A stretch of 64,000 bases of DNA from an uncultured Armatimonadota bacterium (lineage in GTDB: Bacteria > Armatimonadota > Fimbriimonadia > Fimbriimonadales > Fimbriimonadaceae): the NCBI GenBank assembly GCA_903927025.1, contig CAIYLG010000035.1, positions 1-64,000 on the forward strand, given 5' to 3'. Both the position numbers and the translations under genes were made by a program. Positions 63,112-64,000 of this stretch are shown here, piece by piece (position 1 is the first letter of the stretch; the number at the start of each line of letters is the position of its first letter). The notes below the pieces were generated by a model. That model did not search any database, was not told where the DNA came from, and saw only the letters and a program-made list of their open reading frames with translations.

Positions 63112-64000
63112 CTACCGGGGATTTTTCAGGAGCGTGCGAATTTTGTCGAGATCAAAATCCGCACGCTCCAATGTCCGCACCAGTCTGCCGTTGGACATGA
63201 TCCCAATGCGGTCGCAGATCTTGAGCAACTCTTCCAATTCGGTTGAAGCGATCACCACCGCCGAGCCCGTTTCGGCGAGGTCCTGAAACATTTCGATTGC
63301 CTCGTATCGGCACGTTACATTCAGCCCATGGAACGGGCGATCGAACAGAAGCGCGACACATCCAGCATCGATGCACTTTGCCACGGATGAGCGAAGCGGA
63401 TGGGATGCATTCAGTGCACGCAAAAGTTGCCGCGAACCGACCGAAAGATAGGTTAGATTCAATACTTCACTTTGAAACGGATCGGGGATAAATCCGAGAC
63501 CACTTATCAAAGACTGCTCTACCGTCGCCGTTCGCGAAGGGGTGCCTGCACCCCGAAGAAAGACGGCTCCCTCTGTTCTGGGCTCGGCTCCTGCTATTGC
63601 CCGGAGGAACTCGGATTGGCCGGCTCCAGAAAGACCGACTAGGCCAAAAATTTCAGAGCGCTTAACCTTCAGGCTGCCGCCCAGCAGATGGGGATCTACG
63701 GAGACAGCCTCAATTCTGAGAATCATCTCGGGCCCGATGATTCTGCGCCTGCGAGGGGGAACATTGGAGTTGTCGCGACCCACCATCTCTCCCGCCAGCT
63801 GCGGGACGAAGATGTCTTCATGGAAGTGGGTCGCCAGCAGACGGCCATCTCGCATCACCGAAATTTGGTCTCCTACTTCCAGAGCTTCTTGAGCAGAATC
63901 GCAAAGATACAGCACTCCCGTCTCCGCGTACTGAAGCTGAGCAAGTCGATCATAAAGCACCTTCGCCTCCACCTCCGTCATAGAGGATGCCGGGTCATCT
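63112..64000 (-). CDS. Sugar ABC ATPase, C-terminal part, with degenerate last domain
   Basis: Partial gene running off the window end; the 5' part is not visible. Codons before the internal ATG at 63981 encode DDPASS, continuing into MTEVEAKVLYDRL. That is the Walker B/D-loop region of domain 1, so this is the RbsA/MglA double-ATPase type. Domain 2 has GLSGAGQSEFLRAIAG in place of Walker A. The stretch from YLSVGSRQLLRALN to CVALLFDRP is only about 16 residues, where this family normally has about 60-70 including LSGGNQQK. The Walker B Glu is replaced by Arg (LFDRP). The domain is probably catalytically dead. It faces the intact importer genes. Confidence 0.75.
   Translation of the reverse strand, partial: DDPASSMTEVEAKVLYDRLAQLQYAETGVLYLCDSAQEALEVGDQISVMRDGRLLATHFHEDIFVPQLAGEMVGRDNSNVPPRRRRIIGPEMILRIEAVSVDPHLLGGSLKVKRSEIFGLVGLSGAGQSEFLRAIAGAEPRTEGAVFLRGAGTPSRTATVEQSLISGLGFIPDPFQSEVLNLTYLSVGSRQLLRALNASHPLRSSVAKCIDAGCVALLFDRPFHGLNVTCRYEAIEMFQDLAETGSAVVIASTELEELLKICDRIGIMSNGRLVRTLERADFDLDKIRTLLKNPR

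Noticed and set aside
1-64000. CRISPR array, transposase, integrase or phage genes
   Set aside because: No regularly spaced repeats with unique spacers and no recognisable mobile-element protein were seen.

Overview
The window reads as chromosomal DNA of a diderm bacterium, most likely a Fimbriimonas-like member of the Armatimonadota. The main clues are two prepilin-type proteins whose N-termini carry the [20 protein letters not shown] helix followed by [13 protein letters not shown], a style common in Fimbriimonadia and Planctomycetes. Others are an MqnC of the futalosine menaquinone route, a predicted outer-membrane barrel ending in Phe, and many small 4-nt-overlap operons. The taxonomic call is an inference from protein style, not from a marker-gene search.

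Layout. 0-1.6 kb: low-GC, decayed region with two related unknown genes, one clearly frameshifted. 1.6-4.5 kb (minus): gcvT-pyrF-mutY. 4.7-7.5 kb (plus): a zinc-ribbon/TPR membrane protein and a secreted TPR protein, then a terminator and a 270-bp hairpin repeat. 8-11.9 kb (minus): a tightly overlapping operon (aldo/keto reductase-like, small membrane protein, flavin amine oxidase, amidohydrolase). 11.9-15.9 kb (plus): accB, hom, a nitrilase-family amidase and a beta-propeller lipoprotein. 16-23.7 kb (minus): M32 carboxypeptidase, sugar isomerase-like TIM barrel, sialate O-acetylesterase-like protein, alpha/beta hydrolase, BaiN-like flavoprotein, mqnC. 23.7-26 kb: accessory patch with small membrane proteins and a DUF433/DUF5615 toxin-antitoxin pair bracketed by 65-bp direct repeats. 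26-27.5 kb: a second M32 carboxypeptidase. 27.6-29.2 kb: DUF2089 and DUF4097 pair.

29.3-32.8 kb and 54-59.1 kb are two loci where prepilin-like genes sit beside flavin-dependent-halogenase-like flavoproteins (three paralogues in all), each prepilin gene preceded by a small membrane-anchored protein. No NRPS, PKS or other biosynthetic partner is visible. This is the most unusual arrangement here.

32.9-48.7 kb is mostly housekeeping and stand-alone genes: TPR-sulfotransferase, EVE protein, deacetylase-like protein, pgk, M50 protease, an outer-membrane barrel with hisS, a hybrid histidine kinase, recQ, a ferritin-VIT fusion, a FUSC protein, an SDR and a Gfo/Idh/MocA dehydrogenase. 48.8-52.8 kb holds a second large hairpin element, two secreted or unknown proteins and the first of two tandem LacI regulators. 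59.5-63.1 kb is a ribose-type ABC importer (lipoprotein binding protein, double ATPase, permease). It is followed on the opposite strand by a truncated-by-window ABC ATPase whose last nucleotide-binding domain has lost its signature region.

No rRNA, tRNA, CRISPR array, transposase or phage gene was recognised. Large imperfect hairpin repeats occur in intergenic gaps and look like dispersed non-coding elements.
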